Below, piece by piece: positions 20,701 to 32,864 of a stretch of DNA of 64,000 nt. The DNA comes from Nymphaea colorata (lineage: Eukaryota > Streptophyta > Magnoliopsida > Nymphaeales > Nymphaeaceae). Location: the NCBI RefSeq assembly GCF_008831285.2, contig NC_045139.1:18272354-18336353 (forward strand), in the 5' to 3' direction. The notes beneath the pieces were generated by a model that was given only the letters and a program-made list of their open reading frames with translations, had not been told where the DNA came from and did no database searches. A program made the position numbers and the translations under genes. Each line of letters begins with the position of its first letter. The stretch's first letter is position 1.

Positions 20701-23700
20701 CATTTTAATTTAATTACGTAGAATGTATGACTTGAAATAATGTAATGTCACCGAAAACAGTAGGTTGTTTATGTTGAAGCTTAAACTGTGGGTTTTACAT
20801 GTGCCTTTCTTTCTCTTTTATTTCTTGTGCAGTTACTCTTTGAATTGTACATGTGATCTGCTTGGTTGCTTATGAAGATTTCTTTTTCTTGTAGGTTTTG
20901 TTTCAGACGCTTTTCATCTCACATTTGGATGCAGTCTTCTAACATTTTCCTTATTTTCCATGGCTATGGCTAGGAGAAAGGCTACTAGTAGTTACAGTTA
21001 TGGGTAAGATTTTCGCAACCTGCTTTCTTCTGTTATGATGCCACTGAAAACTGTGAATTTGTTGTCATGTTATAAGCATACCACAGTGTGAGGATTCATT
21101 TTCTTATGCAATGTAAAATGACTATAGTAGTTAATATTTTATGTCATGTGGGCTGTAAAGTGTTTAATGTGGTTTCAAGCGGGAGTTTAAATTGTGCCAC
21201 CATTCAACTATATGCAGTGCAAAAGCAAACAGAAAAAAAAAAAAAGAATATTCTTCTTTTAATAGTTAATTCTTGCAGTGCCATTTGCAGCTCCTGTAGT
21301 TCTAGAGGTGGCAAAGTTACAAACTCATGCATAATTCAAGTTCTCGTTTCTTATACTATTTGTTAGTCAATTTTGTGAGAAGCTAAGTCACACTTTTACT
21401 AGTAAGTAGTAACTATGATTTGTTTGCTAACAAATGTTATGGAATAAAAAAAAAAAAACAAAAACATGATTACCAAGTAGCAAGAAGAAATTATTGGAAA
21501 TTGCAGAACTTGAAGTATTTGTTTTGATTATGGCAGCTGCACACTACCTTATTTGGTTTTTGGACTTGAAAACTTGAAACAGGGAACACATTGTAGGTGA
21601 AGTTTGACTAGTCTCTGTTTAATGTGATTGGAATTAAAAAGATTAATCTGTATTCTGAAGTTCTTTATGTATGTATAATTTTCTGAATGTGGCTCAGGCT
21701 CTCCTTCCCTAATCCCATATGGCGGAGCATGACCATCATCAGAGATGTGGAAACACTTCATGGGATGTTAAATTGTTTGATACACTAAGAACACCATGCT
21801 CATTACTTCATTTATGTGTCATTCATGAATCTGAATGGTGTTACGTATGTGGGTTTTGCTATGCCCATATTGATATTTACCTTTTACCCTTTGTCATTTT
21901 GTTCGAGTCATTAGTTGCAGTTCTCCAATAGGAATTTGATCTTACTGAAAATATATATTATCCGTATCATGCATATCTCATCCTACTTTTTCTTGATGGG
22001 AACATGTGAAGGATGGTGGGGTATCCATATTTATTCCTGGTTTGCAATTTGGACTGGTTTAAACTGCATTTGATGGATATATGTATTGGCTGGATGGGGG
22101 GATTATCTGGCGCAAATAGTTCCAATGGCGTCAACTTGAAGATTTTGACTTAAAAACTGATTAGTTCTGAGTTATGGCCTTTTCTTAGGGGGCTTTGTGA
22201 TTCAGTTGGGTATAAGTCAGACGGTTCTACATTAACTCCTTCCTTCCCCTCTAACAACACCCCACAGTCAAAAAAAAAAAAAATGCTTTCTACCTTTCTG
22301 GAGTTTGTATTAAAATGTTTCATCCATCCATGCTTCTCAATGGTAATTTCTTGATGGAATCATAGAAGCCAGTTCGATGTGGCAGTGTGTGCATCACATG
22401 CATGATATGTGCATGTGTTTGTGGCAGTGTGTGCATCATCATGATATGTTCCCTGTGTTTGTGTGTTGTTGGTTGGCATGCTTCAGTTGATCACAAAAAT
22501 GTGCTGTTTGTTCACTCTGTTTTTTTTTTTTTTTTTTTTTTGCTACCATAAAGTTCAGGAGGCATGCAATATCCTGCAAAAATTTGATGGCTTCTTTTTC
22601 ATTTTCAGGTACAAAAGGCTGGAAGTACTATCTGCTTTTACTAATGCTGTAAGTGCTTCGCAAGAATATCCCTTTTCTGCAATTATGTTTTACGCTTTCG
22701 AGATAAGTCATCAACTACACTGGCCACTACGTTCCTACTTCCAATAGTTTTGATTTACATCAAACAGTTGGAAACGTGCTATTTTCAAATGAAAAATTTC
22801 CACATAATTGAGAACAATTAAAACCCACATTTTAATGCTATATCACATAGGTGCCGGTGCGGGGAAGATGTATATATTTGTGTGTGTGTGTGTGTGTGTC
22901 TGTATATCATTTGTTATATAGTTAAATGTTTAACTGTTTAGTATCCTTATTGATCTCTATTTACATATGAACTTTTTGTATTAGAGCTAGTTTAGTCATG
23001 TGCACATCTAAAATGGTCAGTTTTATTTTTTTTTCGGCTTACCAAACCGGACGTGGTGTGTTGGAGAAGCACCAGCACCAACATTGACACGGGTGCGGCA
23101 TCCATTTAGGAGCACCCATGTGACATAGCTTTAATGTCTTAATACTCGGCAGGAAAAGAAAATGTAAAAATATGGGTCGCTCGTAGCCCCAACACTCACC
23201 TAGGCATCTATGATCCTAGTCGTTACTATGTGCCTATGCTTTGCACGTTTCTGAATTATCAAGATAATTGAGAAATATTCGACATTTTCTATATTGTTCC
23301 AAATTATTTGTAGTCCATTGCATTGTTCACCCTTTAGGCGTTGAGCTAATACAAGAATATGAATGCTTCCTCTGTAGACAGCTATTCCTATTGTTCATGT
23401 CATTTTCCCTTGCCGTCGAAGCACTTCATGCATTTGTACAGGACGAGTCAGAACATAAGTAAGTTATTCTTAGCTTTACTTGCCCTACATTTTTCTCTTC
23501 TACCTTTTAGCTAAATTCTTGCAGATTCTCACTATTATACTAGATATAGTAACTATGTGAATTTCTTTTCCAGGCATTACTTAATTTTGTCAGCAGTGAC
23601 AAATCTGTTGGTCAACCTACTAGGAGTATGGTTCTTTAGAAGTTATGCCCGTGTCAATATTGGTAATTTCCGCACTGATTTTTATCAGATTATTTTGTGT

Positions 23701-25501
23701 TGTGGTTTTGTTCTAGATAAATGGAGACTTAAGTTTTGGGTGGACAAAATGTTGAGAGCATGTATGTGGAATCTGACCATACTATTTCAGCTTTGTTAAG
23801 AATCCCCTCCCAGTCTAATTACCCATTGATGTCATGCTGTATCAGTGATATGAGATCTTGCATGTCATTCAACTTATCATACCTTTTTTTTTTTTTTTCC
23901 TTATGGAGTACCATCTTCAGTCTACAGGAGAGCTGAGGACATGAACTGTCATTCTGTCTGCTTGCATGTCATTGCAGATTCTATTCGAAGGTGAGAACAG
24001 TAGTTGCTTTCTCTGTTCCTTTAAGCATGTTTGCTGCTATTATTTTACAATCTAATAATGTCACTAACTATGCTTACATTTCCAATTCAGTGCAGGCTTG
24101 ATTCTTGCATCATGGTTTTTGGCACTTGGGTATGTTCAACCTACACGATGTTCAATTGGATATGTTGCATTTTGGGACCTGTTATCACTTCTAATTCCGA
24201 ACATGTTCCCTTCTTTTTTTAACAGAGTTGAGAATGCTGAGGTTTTGTGCCTTGGGCTGGTTTCAGTTGCTGTTTTCATGCTCACCATGCCACTTTTTAA
24301 AGCAACTGGTGCCATTTTGCTGCAAACGGCACCATGCAGCATACCACCTTCCGCTTTCAGTAAATGCTGGAGACAGGTTATCCACACAAGTTAAATATGC
24401 CTTTTATAGTTTAGAGTTGCCTTGGACTATAATTGCAGCATGATATTGCAATAACATGCATATTATTTCCTGAAACATTCTACTCAGTTTTGCCACGTAG
24501 TAGAACTGCTTGTCTCCTAGCCCCCAATTTGGGTTTTAAATTATTTGGATCTAGTCTCCTTTTGGGATTCGACTTGGACCTGCACTCACAACATCAAGGT
24601 TTGAATGTGCAATGATGTAATACATTGAGTCCAGCCAAAATCTGTTCTTTCAATTAAAGAAAGCTAGCCCCTTGTTCGTTGGGCACTTGAACCTCATACT
24701 CTTTTCTTTTGGCGTTTTCATTTGTATAAGATTGCCATGTTAGCTCTTTCTGTATGGCTCACAGTTAGTGAAAACACAGAAGAATACTAGAAACATGTTC
24801 TTCCAATCGTTTATAGATGTAAGAGGACAAAAAAAATGAAAAAGGTGTTAGGGACACATATTTTGTTACTTACGGTGAAATATTTTTATACCTTATCATA
24901 GAAACGATTGATTTTTTATAGGAAATATATTTTGACATTTACTGACAAATTGGATTCATTTATCATGCTTTGTTGGTCTTGCCCCTCTTAAATATGCTTT
25001 ATTTGTTTTCCATTCACTTTTTGGTTCATTTCTCAATCAATTATCAGTTCCTAGCACATGCGCCTAAAGAAACTTAATTTTGTTATTTCCATTTAAAAGC
25101 GATTTTCTGCTTCCGTTTCCTTTGCTGGGAAACTTGCCATGGAACCAGGAACCTTCAGCAGTCACTCTCATAAACCATTTTTTTCATAAGCCTATATGTA
25201 CCTTATGACTTTTCTTTGGTGGCAGATAGTTGCACTAGGAGACGTTTCGGAAGTTTCACAGGCTCGATTTTGGGAGTTGGTGCCTGGATATGTTGTTGGA
25301 TCTTTGTCCATTCAGGTAAATCCCAGAAAAAAAAAAATCCATGTGCAATTTGTTACGGTTGATGTTTAATCATCCAAGATTGATCATTTGTGGCAGGTGA
25401 AGAGGGAGGTAGTAGATACTCGGCCGATACTCCAGTTCGTTCACAGTTTGTATCATGACATAGGGATACATGATTTGACCGTGCAAACTGAGTTTGTGTA
25501 A
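17769..25501 (+). CDS. MTP5: Metal tolerance protein 5 / C2 type (CDF zinc transporter), 10 exons
   Basis: Exons, each checked for frame and GT-AG: 17,769-18,210; 20,895-21,003; 22,609-22,648; 23,382-23,458; 23,574-23,662; 23,921-23,990; 24,091-24,129; 24,226-24,376; 25,226-25,315; 25,397-25,501 (TAA). They join to 403 residues. Residues 1-110 are a Ser/Arg-rich soluble N-terminus. The CDF core follows: FVSDAFHLTFG (the HxxxD-like metal site), YGYKRLEVLSAFTNA, a FMSFSLAVEALHAF membrane helix, HYLILSAVTNLLVNLLGVWF, CHSVCLHVIADSIRSAG (second metal site, HxxxD), and a cytosolic C-terminal fold ending in VQTEFV. From memory of the family, Arabidopsis MTP5 (MTPC2) is about 390 residues and works as a Golgi zinc transporter partner of MTP12. 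The length fits MTP5 and not the roughly 800-residue MTP12. Intron 1 is 2.7 kb; ORFs inside it (for example 18,607-19,182) show no domain. Confidence 0.9.
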
Positions 25502-25747
25502 TTGCTTTAGCAGCAGTATTTGCTTGGCTAAAATTCCGTTAGTGAGATAAGCTTGTATATTGACTCTATTCATCAATTATGGAAGAGAAAAAAAATTGCA
25601 GTTTCTTGCAGAGGATCTTTTTTCCGCTAAGCAGGCAGTTTGATTGGGAAGGGTGCCTTTGGTTGGACCGACTTCTGGGAGTGTACCTTGGAAATGGAAT
25701 AGTTGTAAGTGATGAAACTAAAAGTTGTTTGGCAACAGTAACACGGT

Positions 25748-25855
25748 CCTTTGAATCTATTGCAAAAGAAGAAACAGATTCATGGATGTTACAAAAAAAT
25801 CCTTTGAATCTATTGCAAAAGAAGAAACAGATTCATGGATGTTACAAAAAAAAAA
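25748..25855. repeat. Tandem duplication of about 51 bp
   Basis: 'cctttgaatctattgcaaaa' and the following 30 bases occur twice back to back, downstream of MTP5. The two copies are almost identical, so the event is recent. Confidence 0.85.
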
Positions 25856-26528
25856 AGGCAGATTCATGAAACACTTGTTTTAGTATTTCATGGATTTGCT
25901 TCAGTTTTGAAAATAGACTCATGAACAATAACAGTGTTTTACTATTGCCAAACAAGCCCCTAAAGCCACATGCTCCTCTTTCTTTTGACTCGGTTCACGT
26001 CAATACATGAGCAATCGAACTGAGACTTCAAACCAATGTTGTAAAAATCAGTTTCCATCTCAGATCATTTGATGGTATGCATAGGCCTGTATCGGCTGAT
26101 AAAATTTAGTTACATTTTTCAAATAATGTCCTTTCTTATTTTGGGCCTCCTTGTATTTAGCTGATTTATGAGGGGATCATATTTGGAAAGTTGCCAATCT
26201 CAATGTTTTCCAACATTGGGTGAGGAAGAACAAAAATCCCTAATATAGAACCTAGACTCATTTACTGTCCTAAATCAGCCTGATGGTTGAACCCAAGTTG
26301 TGATGTTTCTTACCAGGCCTGAGCAGTCTTATTTTCTTCAGGATGTTGCTTTCGATTGTTAAAGTTTTCAGCTGAAAAAGGACAGACACCAAGAAGATGT
26401 TAAGCTTTTGCACAAGGTCTCAAGCTTTTCTACAAAAGCTGACGTCGTAAAAAACATGAGACTATTAAGACCAGTTCCCATGAAAGGAGCGCACTGCTCA
26501 TTTAACTCATTTTTCAGAACCAAATAAT

Positions 26529-26829
26529 ATGGCGGTAACAGGACAGAGCAATCTTCCGTACTCATTCAAAGTGAACAGTACGTTAACAATCGATGGCTTG
26601 AAGTTCAAAAGAGGCTTGAAGGCTGCCCATTCTCCTTATGCATCAGCTATGGTAAGGATGTACCTTCAACTTAAGCATGGTGTCCTACCATTTAAGATCT
26701 AGAGACATAATATCTACGGAATCAAACTAGAGACATACATTTTCATAGGCTTCCAACCTGGAGAGTGGGAGGAAACCCACCACCTTTGTGAGAGGCCCAA
26801 AAATCTTCGAACTTGTCAAATACGCGTGA
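26529..26829 (+). CDS. Possible short two-exon gene or gene remnant, unknown
   Basis: An acceptor-like ttttcag precedes an ATG at 26,529. The frame reads 41 codons (MAVTGQSNLPYSFKV.. to ..HSPYASAM) to a good donor (gtaagg) at 26,652. After 97 bases an acceptor (tttcatag) at 26,748 leads in phase to 26 more codons (ASNLESGRKPTTFVRGPKIF..) and a stop at 26,827. Composition and phase agreement look coding-like, but I do not recognise the protein. It could equally be the 3' end of a decayed gene, since other frames stay open beyond the stop. The flanking stretches 25,860-26,500 and 26,830-27,140 show nothing further. Confidence 0.25.
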
Positions 26830-27144
26830 TTCCATCGGTGGTGGGGATCAACGAGATGTTCATCACCACCTCCCCAATTACTCGGCTTAGCAAACCAAAG
26901 AAAATAACAGGCGAGTGCTCTTACGCGGTGGGGCACAATGGCGACAAGCATGTCTCCGTCCGAGGTCAGTCAACAGCCACAAGCAAGTGAGAATAGGGAT
27001 CGGACAAAGGACTCCGAAAGAACCACGCAACATCCTGCCCCATACTTCAAGACTGAACCTTGTTCATGATTCCCTACTTTACAACATGGGGTTCGGTGGT
27101 ATGTGCTTTGCTTATATTGCCTTGTATTAAGTATTTCTATAATA

Positions 27145-27740
27145 CTTCTGCTTCTGCTTTCAGCTGGGTTTCATCCACAAACGTTTATATGATATAATGT
27201 AGATCTACAACTGCATACACTAATAAAATATTCAAATGTTTAAATTTTATGTATTACGTATAATATGGTCTGTGAAAATTGAAATGCACTTATACGTAAA
27301 ATTTCTATATAATAATTTGAAAAAAATGGAATTATTTGGGAATAGACTTTTATCAGCTTAAACATGCCTCATGCCTCTAGTATGAAACTTTTTTTTTTCT
27401 TTTTTTTTTCTTGTTGAAGTTACTGAAGGGAATATTTAAGCCCTTTTTTTGTTTGGGATTGGCGAGATAATCGGTTGCTCAGGTATAAAGCACGTAGAGA
27501 TTGCAAGAGTCAGGGTTCCCGAATGGCTGTCCTGCACCAAATAAATTATTTTAATAAATAAATGTCAACGATAATATTAGTATATGAACTAACAGACGCT
27601 TTGAAGGCGTAACGTACTAGTAATTGGGTTGGTGGGTCAATAACAGCTTGATTCTAGTGGGCGCTATTCATCTGTATTACAATACTTTGATTGACGGTAT
27701 ACACGGGCCCAGCCAAGTCCCCAAGTAGTTTATCTGTTCT
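27145..27740. repeat. 0.6-kb repeat, direct pair with 12,290-12,935
   Basis: See the entry at 12,290. This copy has a T-rich insertion at about 27,387-27,411. The stretch 27,741-28,600 carries no gene that I can support. Confidence 0.75.
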
Positions 27741-28606
27741 TGAGGCTGCTTTCCCTCGCCCGAAGAATAACAGGTGTGCTGCTACCGTCTGTTTCTTTAT
27801 CTCATCATCTCCAATGTTTTGACTGAGAAATTTCAGCTCCCAACTATGTGATCCCTAAGAATCAATGAGAACTTTCCATCTTTGTCTACAAAATCTCTCT
27901 GAAAATCTTTTGTTTTGAGTTCTTCTTGATGCCCTCATCCTGTGAAGGAGAAGTAAGCTTCATTATCTGTGGTCTCGCAAAGTCAAGGCCATCCCCATGG
28001 TCTAACTTCAGGATGTAGAGGAAAATTCTCAGCGTCTTTACTTAACGAAGGAGTCAATTTTGTTTCTTTCAGCCTCAAGGGAAAATGAACAAACAAAGAA
28101 CTGATCTCATTCCTGAAAACAGTGGGCCGGCCGCATGATCGGTGCCAGACGATATGTTTCATATGGAATAAACCTAACAAAATAATAAGGAAACAAATGA
28201 TTGGCCTTTGACCCGTTCACGGTTCTAAATAATACTCAACTTTCCCTTTACTACTTGCACGACAATTTTTTTAATTATAAAAACTGCCCTTCTTGCTAAC
28301 ATCGACTCGATCGGAACAGCTTGAATTTGCTGGTTTTTATTGAATCAACATAAAAAGAAAAAAAGGAACAGTAGTTTGCATCAATGAGGTTGCCACCCTT
28401 TGGTTTTCTTTAAAGTTGCCCTCGCTCTATTCTTCTTCATCTTTGTCTAAGCAACTTTGTTTTTTTTTTTTACAAAAAAGTTTCTGTTGTTTTTATATTT
28501 TTACTGGTTACATTCAAAACATCAAAATTTTGAATGAGTCTTTTTTTGTTCTAATCCTTTGAAACCGATGGCTTGTAAAGAGCGATAGAACGGCAATGAA
28601 GAGCCG

Positions 28607-28618
28607 AGTCAAGTCAAG
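28607..28618. promoter_or_regulatory. Tandem W-box cores upstream of the 28,709 DC1 gene
   Basis: agtcaagtcaag gives two TTGACT cores on the reverse strand, about 90 bases before the ATG. TTGAC(C/T) is the established WRKY-factor site. Similar pairs precede other DC1 genes in the window. Confidence 0.4.
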
Positions 28619-28708
28619 CATCGTACAGCTATAGATCTGGCTCCATGTCACCATTAAATGTCAACAAAACTCTAGGAGCATCTCAGAAAAAGAGAGAGAG
28701 AGAGAGAG

Positions 28709-29863
28709 ATGGGGAGGACAGCGATGACGACGGTGCACCATTTCAGCCATGGCCACCCTCTGCAACTAGTCTCTTTCACCCAGGCCCAGCAGCCCAATCT
28801 CAAGACCCAGTGCTGCGGCCCCCCCTTCTCCTCCTGGACTAACCATGGCCGCTCCTCCGAGCCTCTCTACGCCTGCGAGCACTGCAACTTCTACGTCCAC
28901 AAGGGCTGCTTGCAGCTTCCCCAGCTCATCACCCATCCCTCCCACCCCGCCCACCCCCTCACCCTCCTGCCCGTCTGCCACTACCCCGACGCCACCTTCT
29001 CCTGCGACGCCTGCTCCCGATCTTCCAGCTGCTTCTCCTACAACTGTGCCCACTGCTCCTTCGACCTCCACGTCTACTGCGCCTCCATGCCCCTCGCCGT
29101 CAGCCATGGCTCCCACCCTCACCGGCTTTCCCTCTCTTTCGCCTGCCCCTACCCTGAAGACGGCGACTTCCAATGTGATCTCTGCAGAGGGAAGGGAGGA
29201 AGCGCCTGGCTCTACCGCTGCGCCCCTTGTGGCTTCGACGCCCACCTCGACTGCGCTAGACGCATCGGCCCCGTGACCGGTGTGCCCGCTCAGCCCATGG
29301 GAGCTCCGAGAGCAGTGGCACCCACCCAACCTGTCCGACCATACTCACCGGCGCCCAATTACCAGGTCGGCCCAAGACCACCCGTCCATCCCCTCCGACC
29401 ATCTGCCGGCCAGCCATATGCAGTTGCACAGGCTCCAAGACTAACCGGAACAGGTCTTCCGCCACAGTTCAGGCCGGTAGGTTTGAGACCGGTGATGCCT
29501 GGTCGGCCACAGGCAGCGCAGGCTCAACCAATGGCTTGGAACCAACCAGCCACCCAGCCGACCGTGGAGGCGTCTCTGCAACTTAACTTTGGGGATGGCG
29601 GTGACCAAAGCGGGGGACAAGGGGATGGAGGGCAGAACGGTACTTCTGGAGATCAAAGTCAAGATGGTTATTCTGATAATGGAGGAGCAAATGCAGGGAA
29701 TTGCGATTCAGGGAGTCAAGGGGTGGACTACGCCGGTGACGGAGGAGCGGAGTATTGTAGTTACGAAGCTTCGGCTGGCGAAGCCTACTTTATTAATAGC
29801 GATGAAGGACAGAATTTTGTTGGGTGTGAGGTGGAGTGTGATGATTTTGTGTGTGACGATTGA
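28709..29863 (+). CDS. DC1 domain protein with Pro-rich and acidic Gly/Asp tail (384 aa)
   Basis: Single exon. The ATG directly follows a (GA)n run at 28,691-28,708, the arrangement seen in its paralogues. There are three C1-like modules: residues about 11-67 (HFSHGHPL, CC, CEHCNFYVHKGC), 79-124 (HPLTL, CDAC, CAHCSFDLHVYC) and 136-182 (HRLSL, CDLC, CAPCGFDAHLDC). Each keeps the Cys/His ligands of PF03107. Residues 185-290 are Pro/Gln-rich. Residues 290-384 are Gly/Asp/Ser-rich and end in an acidic Cys cluster (CEVECDDFVCDD). The DNA of the N-terminal half is strongly GC-rich compared with its surroundings, which creates long spurious ORFs on both strands. DC1 proteins are plant zinc-binding proteins; some act in defence, UV-B or salt responses, but I cannot infer the role here. 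Confidence 0.88.
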   Translation: MGRTAMTTVHHFSHGHPLQLVSFTQAQQPNLKTQCCGPPFSSWTNHGRSSEPLYACEHCNFYVHKGCLQLPQLITHPSHPAHPLTLLPVCHYPDATFSCDACSRSSSCFSYNCAHCSFDLHVYCASMPLAVSHGSHPHRLSLSFACPYPEDGDFQCDLCRGKGGSAWLYRCAPCGFDAHLDCARRIGPVTGVPAQPMGAPRAVAPTQPVRPYSPAPNYQVGPRPPVHPLRPSAGQPYAVAQAPRLTGTGLPPQFRPVGLRPVMPGRPQAAQAQPMAWNQPATQPTVEASLQLNFGDGGDQSGGQGDGGQNGTSGDQSQDGYSDNGGANAGNCDSGSQGVDYAGDGGAEYCSYEASAGEAYFINSDEGQNFVGCEVECDDFVCDD

Positions 29864-31193
29864 AGGTGGGATTTGTGATTGAAGAGCCTTTTTTTTTTTT
29901 CTGGGTTGCAGTATGGTGATCTTGAGGTGAATGTATGGTTGGTCAAATTAATTATTTGCAGTTTCTGAATGCCTGTGTGGATATTGTAAATAGTTGGGTC
30001 TGCTCTTGAGAAAAGTAATCAAGATTATGCTTTTGAATGGCTATGTACTCAATAGTTATGCTGGATCTGTTTATTTTTTACTTTAAGATTTTGATTTAAA
30101 AAAAAATCTGAAAATTATGGAGTACTGTTGATTGCTTTATCATGAAACGAGTTTGAAGACTTAAAAAAGTGGGCAAATGGATGGCATACAACTTTTATAC
30201 ATTACTTAGCCCGTTGACAAATATAGGAATGAAGATCGATTTAGAATATATAGTTCCTTGAAATAGAGCATCACTTTTTCTCCCTTTCTGCTGGTTAAGC
30301 AAGCAATCAAAGGTAGTGCTGGTTTCCCCAAGGATGAAGCTTCTCTTGTCATCATGGATTAATTAGCCTTTCTTCCTGGGGCAAGCTATTATGATTTCTC
30401 AACCAGCCTCAGCCGAGCCACATGGTGTTACCATAATTTTCAATGCGCTTCTTAAGTTTCATAGGTCTTCTAATGCTGCTGATTGCACGTAAGATATCGG
30501 CCCAAGTTTGTTAAGAATGCCTACATTTTTTTTCTTTTAAATAAGCAAGTTGGATTGAGGCGAATTATTATCAGATTATTATGTTAGCTGATCTACAATT
30601 TAAATATTGAACTCTTGACTTGAACATTTTATATGTACCTAACTCCTAGCTATTTTTATATGTCAATTTATTCCACTTGAGTACAGTTGATCGGAAGCGG
30701 TGTCCGCACAGTATGCTTTGGGACGCTCTGTCCGACCGAACAAACACGCGATGAATTGAAATCATAGATCAGTCCTTGGTCAACGTACGCCAAGTAGCAA
30801 GAAGTTGGTCTCTTTCAATTGACGTCACAACTTTATTCTCTCCCCTTCTGATATTCCTAACATTATAAACTCAAGTACTGGACATATATGAATTAAAGTT
30901 TAGAAGCAAATAAGTGTGAAGCAAGTCAATGCAACAGCTGACTATGATTCTCTTGTGCTTTAAATGTCTAAGGCACGTAAGCTATATGAAGAATTTCTAC
31001 TCACAAAACTGAATCCTTCAAAGACGGTGACTCATGATCCAATCTTATTAAAAAAACCTTGCTAACGTTGGTTGGCAACTCGCATCCACAATTTCCTGCT
31101 CTTAAATTGTTCCTTACCTCTATTAATACTCGCAGTGAAAAGAGAGAGAGGGAGAGAGGTGGCCATGAATGAGGAAACGTAGAGCAGTCATCA
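29864..31193. other. Intergenic, no gene seen
   Basis: AT-rich spacer. A W-box-like ttggtcaacg lies at 30,776-30,785, and a GA-rich run (31,139-31,160) lies in the presumed leader of the next gene. Confidence 0.5.
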
Positions 31194-32864
31194 ATGGCGA
31201 AACAAAAGTGCACTACTGTTTGCTGGTTTCTCATAGTATGTTGCCTCACATTCTTAACTGTTCCCCTATTATTATCCCTCTCTTATTTTTCAGTATCCTC
31301 CTTTCATGTCTGTTTTTCTTCACAAAAAATGAAGGCTTACTGCCTTAGTTCCGGCTTCAATGCCACTGAAGCCCAAGCACCCAGTCCCCATGTCAAGCCT
31401 ACAAATGCTTCGCTCACTGAAGGAGATCAACCACTCTGTGCAACAGATAGCCTTAAAGGCCTAAGTTATACCAATGCAATGGCAGAGGGCAATGGCACCA
31501 AGTATGTTCAGGCCGGCGGCAAATCTACATCGGCGGGGACGCATACGGATACGAAAACAATATCCAATCGCTTCCACGGCTGCTCGATGCGAAGATCAAA
31601 TCAAAGCAAGAACATAGATTATGCAATTTCAACAGTGGCGCACCAAGTTCACAAACTAAGATCTCTAGCACATAACAGCACATGCAAAGGCACATGCAAT
31701 GACACCATATGCCAAGGGAAGGGGATATTTGTCTATGATCTGCCTCCAAAGTTCAACAAAGAAGTGCTGGATGGATGTGCTAAAATCTTCCCATGGATGA
31801 ATTTTTGTGGGCACCTCTCCAATCAAGGCCTTGGGCGCCTAGTCCACGAACTGGGTTCGAATTGGTACGCGACCAACCAGTTCTCGCTCGAGCCGATCTT
31901 CCATTCGCGGATCAAGAATCACCCTTGCCGGGTTCTTGAAGAAGAAAAGGCCTCACTTTTCTACATACCATTTTATGCAGGATTGAATGCAATGAAGGGC
32001 AATTCCCATAATTCCCCAGTTCATACTAAGGACCAGCTTGGATTGGAGCTAGTAGAGTGGATGAAGACCAAGAAGTCATGGGTCAAGAACCAGGGAAGAG
32101 ACCATTTTATAGCTGTGGGCACTATCTCTTGGGACCTTAGAAGAAAGACTAATGGTCAGGGCTGGGGAACAAACTTATTGGAGCTTAATGAAATGCAAAA
32201 CCCAATTAAACTAATAATAGAGCGCCAACCTTGGCACAGTAATGATGTAGGGATTCCTTACCCCACCAACTTTCACCCTACCTCTGATCAGGACATCATC
32301 AGTCTACAATCCAAGCTCTCTGAATCCAAACGGAAAACTTTGATTAGTTTCGCCGGCAGCGGGAGACCGAGAATGAAGAAGAACATCCGCAGGATCTTAA
32401 TCGAGGAATGCATGAGAAACTCTAGTGTTTGCACATACCTTGACTGCAAGTTAGTTGATTGTGTGAGCCCAGGCACTGTGGCGAAGCTTTTGATGGAGTC
32501 AGAGTTTTGCCTGCAGCCTCCAGGTGACAGTCCGACAAGGAAATCGTTCTTTGATTCTCTGGTTTATGGTTGCATTCCTGTTGTATTCGATCCTTTCACG
32601 GCGCACTTCCAGTATTCGTGGCACTTGCCGGAGGACTGCCGGCGGTACTCGGTTTATATAGATCAAGAGCTAGTGAAGCAGGGGAAGGTGGATGTCATGA
32701 ATGTTCTCAGTGGGATCTCGACTGAAGAGAGAAGGAAGATGAGAAGATACATAATTTTTGAGCTCATGCCGCGAATTATCTACGCGAATTATGACTCGAA
32801 ACTTGTGAATTTTCGGGATGCCTTTGAGATTTCTATTGATAATATGCTACGGATGGCAGCTTGA
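31194..32864 (+). CDS. GT47 glycosyltransferase, MUR3/exostosin-like (556 aa)
   Basis: Intronless, open from ATG 31,194 to TGA. Residues about 8-36 form one hydrophobic signal anchor (CTTVCWFLIVCC.. LLLSLSYFSV), giving a type II Golgi membrane topology. Residues 40-170 are a variable stem with N-glycosylation sequons (NAT, NAS, NST). The exostosin domain starts at about 176 (GKGIFVYDLPPKFN). It includes NFCGHLSNQGLG, YATNQFSLEPIFH, SLFYIPFYAGL, ISFAGSGRPRMKKNIR and, at about 437-466, ESEFCLQPPGDSPTRKSFFD followed by YGCIPVVF, the signature of the GT47 nucleotide-sugar site. The family includes the xyloglucan galactosyltransferase MUR3/KATAMARI1 and relatives that add galactose or other sugars to xyloglucan side chains. 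The exact acceptor is not predictable. It is a single gene unrelated to the DC1 genes on either side. Confidence 0.9.
   Translation: MAKQKCTTVCWFLIVCCLTFLTVPLLLSLSYFSVSSFHVCFSSQKMKAYCLSSGFNATEAQAPSPHVKPTNASLTEGDQPLCATDSLKGLSYTNAMAEGNGTKYVQAGGKSTSAGTHTDTKTISNRFHGCSMRRSNQSKNIDYAISTVAHQVHKLRSLAHNSTCKGTCNDTICQGKGIFVYDLPPKFNKEVLDGCAKIFPWMNFCGHLSNQGLGRLVHELGSNWYATNQFSLEPIFHSRIKNHPCRVLEEEKASLFYIPFYAGLNAMKGNSHNSPVHTKDQLGLELVEWMKTKKSWVKNQGRDHFIAVGTISWDLRRKTNGQGWGTNLLELNEMQNPIKLIIERQPWHSNDVGIPYPTNFHPTSDQDIISLQSKLSESKRKTLISFAGSGRPRMKKNIRRILIEECMRNSSVCTYLDCKLVDCVSPGTVAKLLMESEFCLQPPGDSPTRKSFFDSLVYGCIPVVFDPFTAHFQYSWHLPEDCRRYSVYIDQELVKQGKVDVMNVLSGISTEERRKMRRYIIFELMPRIIYANYDSKLVNFRDAFEISIDNMLRMAA

Noticed and set aside
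17769-25501. MTP12 as identity of the CDF gene
   Set aside because: Joined product is 403 residues and matches the MTP5/MTPC2 layout; MTP12 is about twice as long with extra membrane helices.
28766-29329. 187-codon antisense ORF over the 28,709 DC1 gene
   Set aside because: Shadow of a GC-rich coding region; low-complexity Gly/Val/Ala composition and no domain.
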